Part shown: positions 62,899 through 64,000 of the stretch, piece after piece
How positions within the stretch are numbered: the first letter of the stretch is position 1
Layout of the letters: each line of letters starts with the position of its first letter
From: Novosphingobium hassiacum
GTDB lineage: Bacteria > Pseudomonadota > Alphaproteobacteria > Sphingomonadales > Sphingomonadaceae
Length of the DNA: 64,000 bases
Direction of reading: 5' to 3'
Assembly: GCF_014196055.1 (NCBI RefSeq)
Contig: NZ_JACICY010000011.1
Span: 1 to 64,000, forward strand
Notes under the pieces: model-generated
What the model was told of the DNA's origin: nothing
Databases searched by the model: none
What the model saw: only the letters and a program-made list of their open reading frames with translations
Made by a program: the position numbers and the translations under genes

Positions 62899-63996
62899 AT
62901 GATCGCTACCGATACTCGCAGCCCACTCCGGGCGGTCGCTCCGTCGGCACCTGTCTTGCCCAAGGGCCTGGCCGGGGTCGCCGATGACAAGGACATGCTT
63001 CGCGCAGCCGTCGAGCTGACGCGTGATCTCGCGACGGCGCGGCCCGCGATCTACTGGCCGGACATGCTGGTTTCCGCGCTGGTCGGTTATGTGGCGCTGG
63101 CAGGCGCGATCCTGATTCACAACGTATTGCTGGCAGCGCTTTCGGGTGTCGTCGCTGCGCTGGCGCTGTATCGCGCGCTGTTGTTCATCCACGAGCTGAC
63201 GCACATTCACAAGACCGCGTTGCCGGGCTTCCGCTTTGTATGGAACCTCTTGGTCGGCATCCCGATGCTGACCCCGTCGTTAATGTACGAGGGCGTGCAC
63301 ACGCTGCACCATGCGCGGACGCGCTATGGTACTGCGGAGGACCCCGAGTATCTGCCGCTCGCGCTGATGAAGCCGTGGTCGCTGCCGCTGTTCCTCGTCG
63401 TATCACTGCTGTTGCCGATCGGTCTGCTGATCCGCTTCGCTGTGTTGGTTCCGCTCGGCGCGATCATTCCTCCGCTGCGCAAGCTGGTTTGGGAGCGCGC
63501 ATCGTCGCTTTCGATTAATCCCGAATTCCGACGCCGCCCGCCCGAAGGCGATTTTGCGCGGATGGTGTTCTGGCAGGAGCTGGGCGCATCGGCCTGGGCG
63601 CTGTTCGTGCTGGGGTGGAGCGCAACGCATTCGTGGCGTCCGCTGGCAATCGGCATCGCGGTGATGGGACTGACCGCGATGCTCAACCAGGTGCGCACGC
63701 TGGTGGCGCATTTATGGGAGAACGAGGGCGAGGCGATGACCGTAACCGGGCAGTTCCTTGATTCGGTCAACGTGCCGCCGCCCGCGCTGCTGGCGCCGCT
63801 GTGGGCACCGGTGGGCTTGCGCTACCATGCGCTGCATCATCTGCTGCCATCGATGCCGTATCACTCGCTGAACGAGGCGCACCACCGGATCAAGGCGCAT
63901 CTCGGGCAGGAGTCGACGTACGACAAGTCGAACTATCCGGGGCTGTTCCCGCTGGTCGGCCGGTTGGCGCGAAGCACGATGCTGCCGCGCGGGTAA
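62899..63996 (+). CDS. Fatty acid desaturase family membrane protein
   Basis: 365 residues from ATG 62899 (MIATDTRSPLRAV); an upstream Met at 62863 is possible. Three histidine boxes: HELTH at 98-102, HTLHH at 134-138 and HALHH near residue 316, which bind the di-iron centre. Membrane helices at ~57-95, ~150-195 and ~225-260. It introduces a double bond or hydroxyl into an acyl chain; the divergent acyltransferase suggests a lipid, perhaps sphingolipid, substrate. It ends 4 bp before the window does. Confidence 0.9.
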   Translation: MIATDTRSPLRAVAPSAPVLPKGLAGVADDKDMLRAAVELTRDLATARPAIYWPDMLVSALVGYVALAGAILIHNVLLAALSGVVAALALYRALLFIHELTHIHKTALPGFRFVWNLLVGIPMLTPSLMYEGVHTLHHARTRYGTAEDPEYLPLALMKPWSLPLFLVVSLLLPIGLLIRFAVLVPLGAIIPPLRKLVWERASSLSINPEFRRRPPEGDFARMVFWQELGASAWALFVLGWSATHSWRPLAIGIAVMGLTAMLNQVRTLVAHLWENEGEAMTVTGQFLDSVNVPPPALLAPLWAPVGLRYHALHHLLPSMPYHSLNEAHHRIKAHLGQESTYDKSNYPGLFPLVGRLARSTMLPRG

Positions 63997-64000
63997 CGGC

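Noticed and set aside
62863..62899. Upstream start for the desaturase
   Set aside because: No ribosome-binding site before the Met at 62863; the start at 62899 matches the usual length of the family.

Overview
The window is a GC-rich, gene-dense stretch of chromosome from an alphaproteobacterium, most likely a member of Sphingomonadales (Sphingomonas/Novosphingobium type). This rests on the nepR-ecfG/phyR general stress locus, several TonB-dependent receptors, a candidate ceramide synthase next to a fatty acid desaturase, a DUF1272 gene beside glmM, and the style of intergenic inverted repeat near 50.9 kb. No rRNA is present, so the genus is not fixed.

Layout. 1-11.5 kb is core chromosome. 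It holds the end of etfA, then a minus-strand run in which pheA, DUF4129, DUF4350, a MoxR ATPase, DUF58, a SpoIIM-like membrane protein, an RDD protein and a GNAT acetyltransferase are packed with 4-bp overlaps. A tandem-domain dihaem cytochrome c, rlmE and a Ppx/GppA phosphatase follow. 11.54-33.87 kb is a 22-kb genomic island in the 3' end of tRNA-Gln(CTG). It is bounded by a 21-bp direct repeat and carries a P4-type tyrosine integrase at its right end. Its right half (22.3-33.7 kb, all minus strand) looks like a phage satellite: integrase, small early genes, an AlpA-like regulator, a DnaB-N/RepA-like helicase, an iteron-like cluster, then a tail module (DUF6441 protein, tape measure protein, two unknowns) and a strong terminator. 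No capsid, portal or terminase gene is recognisable. Its left half is cargo, framed by two ~90-bp direct repeats: a 1614-aa Mrr-nuclease/STAND NTPase of the Avs/bNACHT antiphage type, a RhuM-family protein, several small genes and long, apparently non-coding stretches.

33.9-50 kb returns to the chromosome. A DUF2946/TonB receptor/PepSY metal-uptake operon and a hybrid histidine kinase come first. A phosphate block follows, with ppk1-ppx divergent from a TonB receptor plus nucleotide pyrophosphatase/phosphodiesterase. The shared intergenic region has one Pho-box-like repeat facing each way. 50-55.8 kb has thiD, DUF1272, glmM, a dicarboxylate symporter, sodB and an AI-2E family transporter.

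55.9-61.6 kb is the general stress response locus: ecfG, nepR, a CHASE/HWE-type kinase, phyR, two single-domain response regulators and a Crp-family regulator. I find four EcfG-type promoters (GGAAC-N16/17-CGTT). Three precede nepR-ecfG, phyR and a response regulator. The fourth precedes no gene: it drives ~90 nt ending in a perfect terminator and containing a hairpin with a C-rich loop. This is a candidate stress-induced small RNA resembling Caulobacter GsrN in design. The window ends with a probable sphingolipid acyltransferase and a fatty acid desaturase.
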